28,569 nt of DNA, from positions 1 to 28,569 of the IMG/VR virus record IMGVR_UViG_3300027856_000179. One strand, written 5' to 3'. The translations under genes and the position numbers were made by a program. The DNA is from a virus. Within the stretch, counting starts at the first letter, position 1, and every line of letters begins with the position of its first letter. Shown here piece after piece: positions 22,215 to 28,569 of the stretch. The notes below the pieces were generated by a model, which was not told the origin of the DNA, ran no database searches, and worked only from the letters and a program-made list of their open reading frames with translations.

Positions 22215-23110
22215 TGGCTACAACATACCCTGCTACAAAACAGACCTTCAGTGATCCTGCTGGAACTAATACTCAGGATTCACCAGATCACGCAGGTTTG
22301 CATACAAATATAAATGATACAGTTGAGGAACTGCAAGATACTGTTGGTACTACTGGTGGTACTAATGTATTAAAATCCTTTGTAGCGGGAGATATTCCCG
22401 TCAGATCTGATACATCTAATGTGCTTCAAACAAATGTATCTGGAACTATGGATGTGTTAGCAGGTACTTTTGATAATGGTGTTTTTGGTACTCCAGCAAT
22501 TACATCAGGTACGGTGGATAACGTAGTGGTAGGAACACCAGCTATAGTAGGAGGTACTTACGATGATGCTGTACTTGGAACTCCTGCTATAACTGGAGGA
22601 ACTATAGATAATGCAGTTATAGGTACGTCAGCCATAACAGGTGGTACGATTATTTTGGATAACAATGTTGCTTATCAAGCTAGAGATTCTGGTGATGGTA
22701 ATGATGTTGATTTAATTAATCTTAATGGTAGCGATCAGACAGTAATAGGCAGTGCTGGTGTTAGAGCTACAAGGTATGTACCATTAACTAATTATGTAGA
22801 AGTTACTCCTGGTACACTAAGCACCAGTTTTGCTGATATAGACTGCACTTCAGCTACTTCAGCTAATACTTTTGCTATTAACTTTCTTCTGGTATACAAC
22901 TCAGGAACGGCTGGTATGGATTTGGAAGTAAGACCAAATGGTGGTACTTCCTCAGGTCATCTGAGGGCAAGAATACAAATTGTCAATTTACCTATTATGG
23001 GCGGTGGGATATGTGGTTGTGATAGTAGTCAAATTATTGAGTATTTGGTAGATGACGCTACTGGTACTGCTAATCTTAGAGTAATAGGTTATCACGAATA
23101 TGTTGATTAA
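22214..23110 (+). CDS. Tail fibre-like protein with short repeats (298 aa)
   Basis: The N-terminus (YPATKQTFSDPAGTNTQDSP, then DHAGLHTNINDTVEELQDTV) matches the common N-terminal domain that anchors phage fibres to the virion. Residues of about 85-155 carry repeats of the form GTPAITxGTxDNAVIG, about four copies. The last 110 residues (YVPLTNYVEVTPGTLSTSFA onward) form a separate beta-rich domain, possibly receptor-binding or trimerising. The fibre would contact the host or another virion protein. The repeats vary in codons although the protein repeats. Confidence 0.75.
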   Translation: MATTYPATKQTFSDPAGTNTQDSPDHAGLHTNINDTVEELQDTVGTTGGTNVLKSFVAGDIPVRSDTSNVLQTNVSGTMDVLAGTFDNGVFGTPAITSGTVDNVVVGTPAIVGGTYDDAVLGTPAITGGTIDNAVIGTSAITGGTIILDNNVAYQARDSGDGNDVDLINLNGSDQTVIGSAGVRATRYVPLTNYVEVTPGTLSTSFADIDCTSATSANTFAINFLLVYNSGTAGMDLEVRPNGGTSSGHLRARIQIVNLPIMGGGICGCDSSQIIEYLVDDATGTANLRVIGYHEYVD

Positions 23111-23112
23111 AT

Positions 23113-23382
23113 ATGAATGTTGAAGATATAAAACCAACAAACAAAATAGATAAGTCAAAAGCAGTAGCTCAATCTACAACTACTACTTACAGTGACTCTG
23201 ATACTACATATAGCAGCACCACGCAAACTTATGGTGGTTCGGATAGGGCACAGGATTTGGGACCAGTTATGCTTGATGTAGATGAGAATATATCTAAAAA
23301 CCGTTTAGTAGCGAGTATTATACCTAAAGGTAGAACAGTTGAAGATATTAAACCGATTAATTTGGAGGTGATAGATTTATGA
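23113..23382 (+). CDS. Small Ser/Thr-rich protein (89 aa)
   Basis: The product begins MNVEDIKPTNKIDKSKAVAQ, has a low-complexity Ser/Thr/Tyr stretch (TTTTYSDSDTTYSSTTQTYG), then a compact C-terminus that again contains VEDIKPIN, so the VEDIKP motif occurs at both ends. It overlaps the adaptor-like gene (ATGA) at 23379. The start has no strong SD, and coupling to the previous gene, two bases upstream, is likely. No family is recognised. A linker or peripheral virion protein is plausible. Confidence 0.6.
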   Translation: MNVEDIKPTNKIDKSKAVAQSTTTTYSDSDTTYSSTTQTYGGSDRAQDLGPVMLDVDENISKNRLVASIIPKGRTVEDIKPINLEVIDL

Positions 23383-24521
23383 TTGTAAAAACTAATAATC
23401 CGAGAACAGATAATGTTCCAAAGACATTTCTTACTCATACTGAAGCAGCAGCCGCAACAGATTTACGGTGGAAGAATGAAAGTGGTTTCCAAAAAGATTG
23501 GGCTATACAGCTAGGAGAAACAGGTGAAGAACAGACAGAAGTTAGGGTGCTTTCTTCAGATGCGGTTGCTGGTACAGCAGGAACTGTTACTGCGGGTATT
23601 TCGTATGAGCATCCTGCTGATACTCCAATATATGCCATCAAATATGATACGATTATATTTGAGAGAGCTACAGCAGGAACTACTGGTACAGCGACACCAT
23701 TGACTGGTGGTACTGTAACTATTCAGGCAGACCAGAAGTTTACTCAGTTTGATGATACTAGCGGTGCAGCTACTTATGGATACAGAAGTAGGTTTGAAAA
23801 TAGCTCAGGTAATATAGGTTCTAGTAGCCAAAGTGCTTGGATTACTTCTGCTGGTCTTACATTCTATACATTGGGTAAGATTAGGGATCGGGTAAAGGAT
23901 AAACTGTGGGATGCTAGTTTCATTAAAGATGAAACACAGATAGATGACTGGATCAACGAGTGGAAAGACCAGATGATTAATGAAGTTGTTTCTGTAAACG
24001 AAGATTATTCTTTGGGTACAACAGAAGTTGGGTTTGGTACAGATGGTTTAGGAACGGTTACAACAACAGACTTCTCACAAGTTAGAAGAGTGTGGGTAAC
24101 GTACAATGGTACAGATAGATACCGAAGCACTAAGCAGAATATAAATGACTTTCTACCAGATGAAACATTCTCAAGTACACATCCTTATCACTCATGGAGA
24201 GGGGATAGTATTCTGGATATTAAACCAGCCGATAATGGTGGTACAATAGAGTTAGTTTACTATCAGTTTGGTACTACTATGGTTAATGACACAGATGTAC
24301 TTCCTCTGCCAATGAGGAGTTACACAGATTCCTTTGTGAACTACGGACTAGCACAGGCTCTCTTTAAGGATGGTAAGACAGCAGAATATGATAGAAAGAT
24401 TGTAGAAGCTACTACATCTAAAAGAGATTTTGTTAGGAAGTTAGCTCCAAGAGATAAGTCTGGTGTTACTTACATTGATATAGTAGAACACACAAGTGGT
24501 GAAGGTGGTAGATTACCGTGA
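23379..24521 (+). CDS. Head-tail adaptor-like protein with N-terminal beta domain
   Basis: The product is 380 aa. The N-terminal 165 residues (DNVPKTFLTHTEAAAATDLR, SGFQKDWAIQLGETGEEQTE) look like a beta-sandwich. From about residue 168 (TLGKIRDRVKDKLWDASFIK, then DDWINEWKDQMINEVVSVNE) it resembles the helical adaptor of short-tailed phages, with the D-x-I-x-x-W-I-N pattern and the later LPLPMRSYTDSFVNYGLAQA. The adaptor ring joins portal to nozzle. Fusion to an N-terminal beta domain is unusual. It overlaps both neighbours by 4 bases. Confidence 0.7.
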   Translation: MIVKTNNPRTDNVPKTFLTHTEAAAATDLRWKNESGFQKDWAIQLGETGEEQTEVRVLSSDAVAGTAGTVTAGISYEHPADTPIYAIKYDTIIFERATAGTTGTATPLTGGTVTIQADQKFTQFDDTSGAATYGYRSRFENSSGNIGSSSQSAWITSAGLTFYTLGKIRDRVKDKLWDASFIKDETQIDDWINEWKDQMINEVVSVNEDYSLGTTEVGFGTDGLGTVTTTDFSQVRRVWVTYNGTDRYRSTKQNINDFLPDETFSSTHPYHSWRGDSILDIKPADNGGTIELVYYQFGTTMVNDTDVLPLPMRSYTDSFVNYGLAQALFKDGKTAEYDRKIVEATTSKRDFVRKLAPRDKSGVTYIDIVEHTSGEGGRLP

Positions 24522-25945
24522 AGATAAACGTATATAACTTAGGATCATTAAATCTAAAAGTAAGTCCTATGCTCCATAGAGAAGGAGATCTTTTACGATC
24601 CGTAAATGTGGAGAGTTTTCCGTTTGGGGGAAAAAGAAAAAGACCTAGTTATATTACCTACTTAGGAACTCCTGACAACGATCAAGTGGATGACTTGTTT
24701 AACTTTACAAAAGAAAGTGGTACACAGTTTTGGAACTACCGTTTCTCAGGAGGAAGTTTATTTTACTCACAACAAGGTACTGGAGCATGGACTGTTTGTG
24801 GTAACGGCACGTTCACTGGAGGAACTATGCGTCACGCTGTTCTGGAAGATACTTTAATGATAACAGATGGAGCGGGTACTATTCACTTTACTACTGATGG
24901 TACACATCTCGTAAACAATGGTACGTATCTTTACAATGGGACTTCAGAAACACCAGCACCTGTAGCAGTAGATTTAGTAGAATACAACCAACGTATATTT
25001 GCTGCTGGTACTGCATCTGATTTATTCTGGAGTACTACAGGAACTCCTGCTGATTGGACAAGTGATTCTTCCTCTATATTGATTCCTGGAGCTGGTAAAT
25101 TACTTTCTACTTTTGTGTCCCAAGATAGATTAATTGCTACAAAAAATTCAGGTAAGATGTTTCGTTATGATACTTTTAACTTAGTTGATTTGTCTACAAA
25201 CTTAGGCCCAACCTCTTTGTCTTCCATAGCAAACATTGAAGGAAACAGACTTTACTTAAATAGGTTAGGTTTTTTTAGTTACGGAGGAGACAAACCACAG
25301 ATTTTAAGTAATGCAATAGAAAGACAAATATACAACGATAAGGGAGAAGGGGTAGCGGGAACTACTTTTGATAACGCTCCTGGTGTAGCTCATCAATATA
25401 GTTATTACTGCACAATTGGAACTGTTACCGATGACCTTACTGACGAAACTGTATCTGATGCTGTAGCTGTATATGATTATCAAGATAATGAGTGGGGTAA
25501 TTATAAGTTTGCTAACAAACCAACGGCTTGGCTTTCTTTCAAAGATGAAAATAGCGATCAGCAACTTATTTTTGGGTCGGATGATGGACAATGTTACCAG
25601 ATAGCAGGAACTGCTCTTAATGATAATACAGCGACAGTAGATGCTGTTGTGGAAGGTGTGATTCATTTAGGAACTCCAGAGAGTGATAAGAGATGGAAGT
25701 ATCTTTGGGCTTCCTTTAACCCAGGTTGTCAAGCCAAGATGCAGGTAGCTATAGGAGATACATATACTAAAGGTAAAAAGAAGTGGATAGATATTGGAGA
25801 TTGTAGTGACGGGGTATGTGAGTTTAGATTTCCAGAAAGAAGCAGAGGCAAATTATTATTCTGGAAAGTGTATGAAGCTAGTAGGAATACACGGTTTAAC
25901 TTTTATGGTTTTAGTGTAGAAGCTGATGTAATAGACAGGACGTAG
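24518..25945 (+). CDS. Tail nozzle-like beta-propeller protein
   Basis: The product is 475 aa. The N-terminus (INVYNLGSLNLKVSPMLHRE, LLRSVNVESFPFGGKRKRPS) is typical of phage tail hub and nozzle proteins that start with a short arm. The body has repeated short beta blades with Trp and aromatic motifs (GTPADWTSDSSS, YDYQDNEWGNYKFANKPTAW, QQLIFGSDDGQCYQIAGTAL). It is probably the tube below the adaptor, similar in role to the T7 gp12 or P22 gp10 positions, but I have only pattern evidence. It overlaps the adaptor gene by 4 bases. Confidence 0.7.
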   Translation: MKINVYNLGSLNLKVSPMLHREGDLLRSVNVESFPFGGKRKRPSYITYLGTPDNDQVDDLFNFTKESGTQFWNYRFSGGSLFYSQQGTGAWTVCGNGTFTGGTMRHAVLEDTLMITDGAGTIHFTTDGTHLVNNGTYLYNGTSETPAPVAVDLVEYNQRIFAAGTASDLFWSTTGTPADWTSDSSSILIPGAGKLLSTFVSQDRLIATKNSGKMFRYDTFNLVDLSTNLGPTSLSSIANIEGNRLYLNRLGFFSYGGDKPQILSNAIERQIYNDKGEGVAGTTFDNAPGVAHQYSYYCTIGTVTDDLTDETVSDAVAVYDYQDNEWGNYKFANKPTAWLSFKDENSDQQLIFGSDDGQCYQIAGTALNDNTATVDAVVEGVIHLGTPESDKRWKYLWASFNPGCQAKMQVAIGDTYTKGKKKWIDIGDCSDGVCEFRFPERSRGKLLFWKVYEASRNTRFNFYGFSVEADVIDRT

Positions 25946-25946
25946 C

Positions 25947-26219
25947 ATGGCTAAAGATTACTCGGAGTATGGTTTAAATAATTTATATCAGGGTGAAAAT
26001 AGCTTAGGTGCTGGTGATAGTAGGTTTACAAACTCTATGGACTTTGATTCTAATTATGAAGGGGTGGGTGCTTCTCGTTTATCATCAGGTTCTTTCCGTA
26101 CTAACATAGATATAGGCGATCCAAAGTCTAATGCTTTTATTCGTTTAGATGCCAAGAATAATAGAATAGTTATCAATGATGGAACAGATGATAGGATATA
26201 TATTGGGAACTTATCGTAA
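25947..26219 (+). CDS. Small virion protein, NIDIGDP domain (90 aa)
   Basis: The product begins MAKDYSEYGLNNLYQGENSL. The C-terminal half reads FRTNIDIGDPKSNAFIRLDA, then NNRIVINDGTDDRIYIGNLS. This NID(I/V)GDP...IRLD...NRI.VNDG...IG pattern is common in small phage tail proteins, although I cannot give it a function. It starts one base after the nozzle-like gene's stop, and its stop overlaps the next start (TAATG). Confidence 0.65.
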   Translation: MAKDYSEYGLNNLYQGENSLGAGDSRFTNSMDFDSNYEGVGASRLSSGSFRTNIDIGDPKSNAFIRLDAKNNRIVINDGTDDRIYIGNLS

Positions 26220-26614
26220 TGCCTACTGGAATAAAAGTATCGCAAGCTGGTCATGGTGTAGGTACAGCCACAGATGACCTTTTAATAGTTAATGACGAAT
26301 ACCCAATCTTCAAAGTTAAGGAAGAGGGAGATGGTACTCTTACCTTACCTCTAGGAGATTTAACTGCAAGTGAAACAATCACCCATAATTTAGGACATAA
26401 ATCAGCGGTTTTAATATATACGCAGTTAGCAGAAGGTAGTTCGGAACGTCATCAAGTTAGTGGACGTACTCCTTTTGTTGCTACGGGTGATGAAATAAGT
26501 ATGGAATGTGAAATCCAAACTAACACTTTTGTTGTAACTGCTAACGCTGGTGGTACTGACTCATCTGACAGAGATTATATATTTCATTATTATGTAACCC
26601 ATGAGGAGTTGTAA
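26219..26614 (+). CDS. GIKVS-domain virion protein 1 (131 aa)
   Basis: The product begins MPTGIKVSQAGHGVGTATDD and continues with LIVNDEYPIFKVKEEGDGTL, then ITHNLGHKSAVLIYTQL, ending IFHYYVTHEEL. One copy of a domain that appears twice in the next gene: GIKVS, a ladder of beta strands, then a HNLG/HNAG motif. It probably belongs to the tail or fibre. The start overlaps the previous gene and the stop overlaps the next. Confidence 0.65.
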   Translation: MPTGIKVSQAGHGVGTATDDLLIVNDEYPIFKVKEEGDGTLTLPLGDLTASETITHNLGHKSAVLIYTQLAEGSSERHQVSGRTPFVATGDEISMECEIQTNTFVVTANAGGTDSSDRDYIFHYYVTHEEL

Positions 26615-27366
26615 TGGCTTTTGGGATTAAAGTGTCCAAACCTAGTGTAAATGTAGGAACCGTTACAGATTCTAAGAATCTTGTATTTGATTCTACTTTG
26701 AACCAATTGAAGATAAAAGAAGTTGTTACTGATGACTTTACAAAGAGCGGTAATCCCGCAGAAACTTTTAATGTAGCTCACAATGCTGGTTATATTCCTG
26801 GTTACTTAGCTTTTATTAAAGTGTCTAGTAGATGGTATGGTAACGTAGGTGAAGACCCTACTTCTGCTTTACAGTGGGAAATAAAAGCTGATGCTAGTAA
26901 CATTATTGTCACCGCAGTTAATGGTGACACTACTGCTTTTACCTGCAAAGCATTTATTTTAGTAGATGAGGGTACAGATTCAGTTGCTAGTGACCAGAGC
27001 ACTGATGCCTTTGGAGTTAAAGTATCTGATGTAGGGGAAGATGTAGCTACTGCTGACGACCAGGGTTTAAGTTTATCTACCTTGTTTGAAACCTTGCAAG
27101 TAATTGAAGTTAAATCAATAAACAACACAAGTAGTCTTGGGGAAGTAACAAGTGCTCATACGTTATCTTACACACCTGCTTGGGTAGCTTCTGCCGTTGA
27201 TAATAACGACAGTGGTAAGACCATACTTGTCCCTTACTTGTTAGTAGGTAATAGAGAAATGATGGTGTGGTCAGACGGTAATGACATAGGATGCAGGACT
27301 GAATCAATAGATGCTACAGAGGATATTACATACAAAGTAGCTATGCTGACAGCGAAGCTTGAATAA
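26614..27366 (+). CDS. Two-domain GIKVS virion protein 2 (250 aa)
   Basis: The first domain begins FGIKVSKPSVNVGTVTDSKN and includes FNVAHNAGYIPGYLAFIKVS. The second begins FGVKVSDVGEDVATADDQGL near residue 133 and includes AHTLSYTPAWVASAVDNN. Both match the single domain in the preceding protein, so the locus holds three related domains. Function is inferred as tail or fibre surface. The stop lies directly before TTGACA of the next promoter, so it closes the tail unit. Confidence 0.7.
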   Translation: MAFGIKVSKPSVNVGTVTDSKNLVFDSTLNQLKIKEVVTDDFTKSGNPAETFNVAHNAGYIPGYLAFIKVSSRWYGNVGEDPTSALQWEIKADASNIIVTAVNGDTTAFTCKAFILVDEGTDSVASDQSTDAFGVKVSDVGEDVATADDQGLSLSTLFETLQVIEVKSINNTSSLGEVTSAHTLSYTPAWVASAVDNNDSGKTILVPYLLVGNREMMVWSDGNDIGCRTESIDATEDITYKVAMLTAKLE

Positions 27367-27395
27367 TTGACAAAATAAACAAAAAGGATTACTAT
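27367..27395 (+). promoter_or_regulatory. Sigma70-type promoter for the downstream unit
   Basis: TTGACA at 27367-27372, a 17-base spacer, TACTAT at 27390-27395. It begins directly after the TAA of the previous gene and has the same design as the promoters at 1800, 11210 and 14666. Confidence 0.7.
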
Positions 27396-27414
27396 TTAAC
27401 TAGCGGAATCATAT

Positions 27415-27464
27415 AGCCGCCATATAGTGTGAGCTTAGAAGGCACTAAGAGGCGGTTATTTTTT
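27415..27464 (+). terminator. Intrinsic terminator-like leader D abutting the start codon
   Basis: AGCCGCC (27415-27421) pairs with GGCGGTT (27451-27457, one G-U), an inner 5-bp stem TAGTG/CACTA (27425-27429 with 27443-27447) extends the fold, and ATTTTTT follows directly before ATG 27465. TAGAAG lies in the loop. GCGG at 27403-27406 can compete for CCGC at 27417-27420, giving an alternative structure. Between promoter and gene, this resembles an attenuator. Confidence 0.65.
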
Positions 27465-28415
27465 ATGGCAGAAGCAATACCAGCAGTACCACAATTTAAA
27501 CCACTATTTGCAGCCCAACAGGCTTTAACAGCTCCCACTTTACAAAAGCAAGTATCCGCATTTGAACAAGGTATTCCCCTTGCCAAACAACGTACTGAAT
27601 TTGAAACTAAAAGACTTGAAGGTGAGAAACAAACTACGGAGGATAGATTTAGTTCCATAATGGAACGGTTAAAGGGTAGAGAGCAAGAAGAAATAGGTAG
27701 AACTCAACAAGTTCAGTCGAGAGAGTTTGGTAGACGTGGTATTCCTTTAAGTTCTGGTGTGTTTGAACAAACACTAGAAGAAAAAACTTCTCCTATTTCT
27801 AGATTTTATGGTGTTGAACAAGCAGAAGCAGGGTATCAAAAAGAAGCTGCCCTAAGAGATATAAGTAATCAAATAGGAAGATTATCTTTAGATGAACAAC
27901 AGGCTGTAATGCAGATAGCTCAACAAGTAGCAACAGCTAGAGGACAGCATGTTAGAGATGCAGTTGGTACTGCGTTACAACTTTACAACACCAGATCAGA
28001 TATACGTCAACAGGCTTTAAATAGGGCTGCTCAAGAAAGACTAGCTGCACAAAAGCAGCAACATGATATAGACCTACAGAAATTTATAGATCAGTTAGCT
28101 AGAAACAGAGCCGCAGTGACTGGTGGTGGTGCTGCCGCTACTACGGGAGATCCTAGTGGTTTAAGAGCTGACGCGGCTACAATAATTGCCAATTCTAAAA
28201 GTTTTGCTGATGCTGTTAATAAAGCCAAACAGATTAAAGACGCAAACCAAAGAAGTAGAGTACTGAAAGTTATTGAACAGACGTATCCAGTTAAGCAATC
28301 TGGAACTGCTCCACGTTCAACGGGTGGTGGTTTGATGCCAGAATTTGATTTAGGAGCACAAAGTGGTGTTAGAAGTGTATTTGATTTCATAGGAAGTCTT
28401 GGAGGAAGAAGATAA
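27465..28415 (+). CDS. Helical Gln/Ala-rich protein, candidate internal virion protein
   Basis: The product is 316 aa from ATG 27465. The in-frame GTG at 27429 would lie inside the leader fold without an SD, so I prefer the ATG. It is almost entirely helical and rich in Gln, Ala, Arg and Glu, for example RTQQVQSREFGRRGIPLSSG, QQAVMQIAQQVATARGQHVR and NRAAQERLAAQKQQHDID. A Gly/Ala linker (about 234-240) precedes a C-terminal helical domain ending in a Gly-Gly-Arg-Arg tail. Such proteins downstream of tail genes are often ejected internal proteins of short-tailed phages, but this is inference. The SD (GAGGCGG) lies in the 3' arm of the terminator-like stem. Confidence 0.6.
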   Translation: MAEAIPAVPQFKPLFAAQQALTAPTLQKQVSAFEQGIPLAKQRTEFETKRLEGEKQTTEDRFSSIMERLKGREQEEIGRTQQVQSREFGRRGIPLSSGVFEQTLEEKTSPISRFYGVEQAEAGYQKEAALRDISNQIGRLSLDEQQAVMQIAQQVATARGQHVRDAVGTALQLYNTRSDIRQQALNRAAQERLAAQKQQHDIDLQKFIDQLARNRAAVTGGGAAATTGDPSGLRADAATIIANSKSFADAVNKAKQIKDANQRSRVLKVIEQTYPVKQSGTAPRSTGGGLMPEFDLGAQSGVRSVFDFIGSLGGRR

Positions 28416-28417
28416 CT

Positions 28418-28569
28418 ATGGCTTTAAGTAGAAAAGAACTAGAGAAGATACTAGGTAAGAAATTTAAAACAGGGTCTGTCTCACAAGCTCAAGATCCCAT
28501 GCTTGAGTTATTAACTCAACAACAAGCTAAGAAACAAGAACAACCATTCTTTGAGAAGTTCAACATACT
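28418..28569 (+). CDS. N-terminal part of an unidentified protein (cut by window edge)
   Basis: ATG 28418 follows GGAGGAAGAAGATAACT. Fifty residues are visible, starting MALSRKELEKILGKKFKTGS and ending PFFEKFNI at the window edge. It is helical, with a QQQ stretch and the VSQAQDPMLELLTQQQAKKQ segment. The position after the Gln-rich protein suggests another internal virion protein, possibly a large one. Nothing more can be said from this fragment. Confidence 0.6.
   Translation, partial: MALSRKELEKILGKKFKTGSVSQAQDPMLELLTQQQAKKQEQPFFEKFNI

Noticed and set aside
1-28569. Alternative genetic code, considered because an in-frame TGA at 117-119 is followed by open frame.
   Set aside because: TGA ends several well-supported genes (1270, 1803, 12105, 18633), alongside TAA and TAG, so the standard bacterial code holds.

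Overview
The window is a late-gene region of an AT-rich, double-stranded DNA tailed bacteriophage, or a prophage or environmental phage contig. Every gene I can support lies on the + strand. Genes are packed with ATGA/TAATG overlaps, most have Shine-Dalgarno (SD) sequences of the AGGAGG type, and TAA, TAG and TGA all serve as stops, so the ordinary bacterial code applies. I see no tail sheath, tube or tape-measure gene. A DWINE-type head-tail adaptor is followed by a beta-propeller nozzle-like protein and a glutamine-rich internal-protein candidate, which suggests a short-tailed (podovirus-like) virion. The host cannot be named from the sequence.

Layout. 1-1803: ends of an upstream unit with tiny ORFs (one helix-turn-helix-like), a SAM methyltransferase and a LicD-like transferase. 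1800-11213: packaging and head unit, with a 54-aa protein, terminase large subunit, a nucleotidyltransferase-like protein, a small membrane protein, portal, small basic proteins, a 791-aa Gly/Thr/Val repeat protein, and a lectin-like virion protein. 11210-14658: scaffold candidate, major capsid protein, a tRNA-Ser-like element, and three small or structural genes. 14666-21793: a translationally coupled accessory operon, with two FkbM-type methyltransferases, a Methyltransf_24-type enzyme, GroES, a 46-aa protein, GroEL, a GT8-like glycosyltransferase, an HNH endonuclease, a nucleotide-sugar epimerase, and a GT4-like glycosyltransferase that is frameshifted here. 21873-27366: tail and adaptor module. 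27367-end: a new unit starting with a helical internal-protein candidate.

Regulation is the most striking feature. Four transcription units start with a near-consensus promoter (TTGACA, 17-18 nt, TAnACT or TACTAT) placed at or just after the preceding stop codon. Three of these leaders, plus a fourth without a clear promoter, contain a TAGAAG motif leading into a hairpin with a T-rich 3' side, located between promoter and first gene. The remaining leader, before the methyltransferase/chaperonin operon, can form an H-type pseudoknot that covers the ribosome binding site. This looks like a phage-wide RNA leader regulon, by attenuation, antitermination or stability control.

Biologically, the accessory genes suggest that the phage builds or modifies a glycan, on its own virion or on the host surface, and carries its own GroES/GroEL pair, perhaps to fold its structural proteins. 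The giant repeat protein keeps its amino-acid repeats nearly constant while almost every synonymous position varies, which suggests selection against DNA-level repeats.
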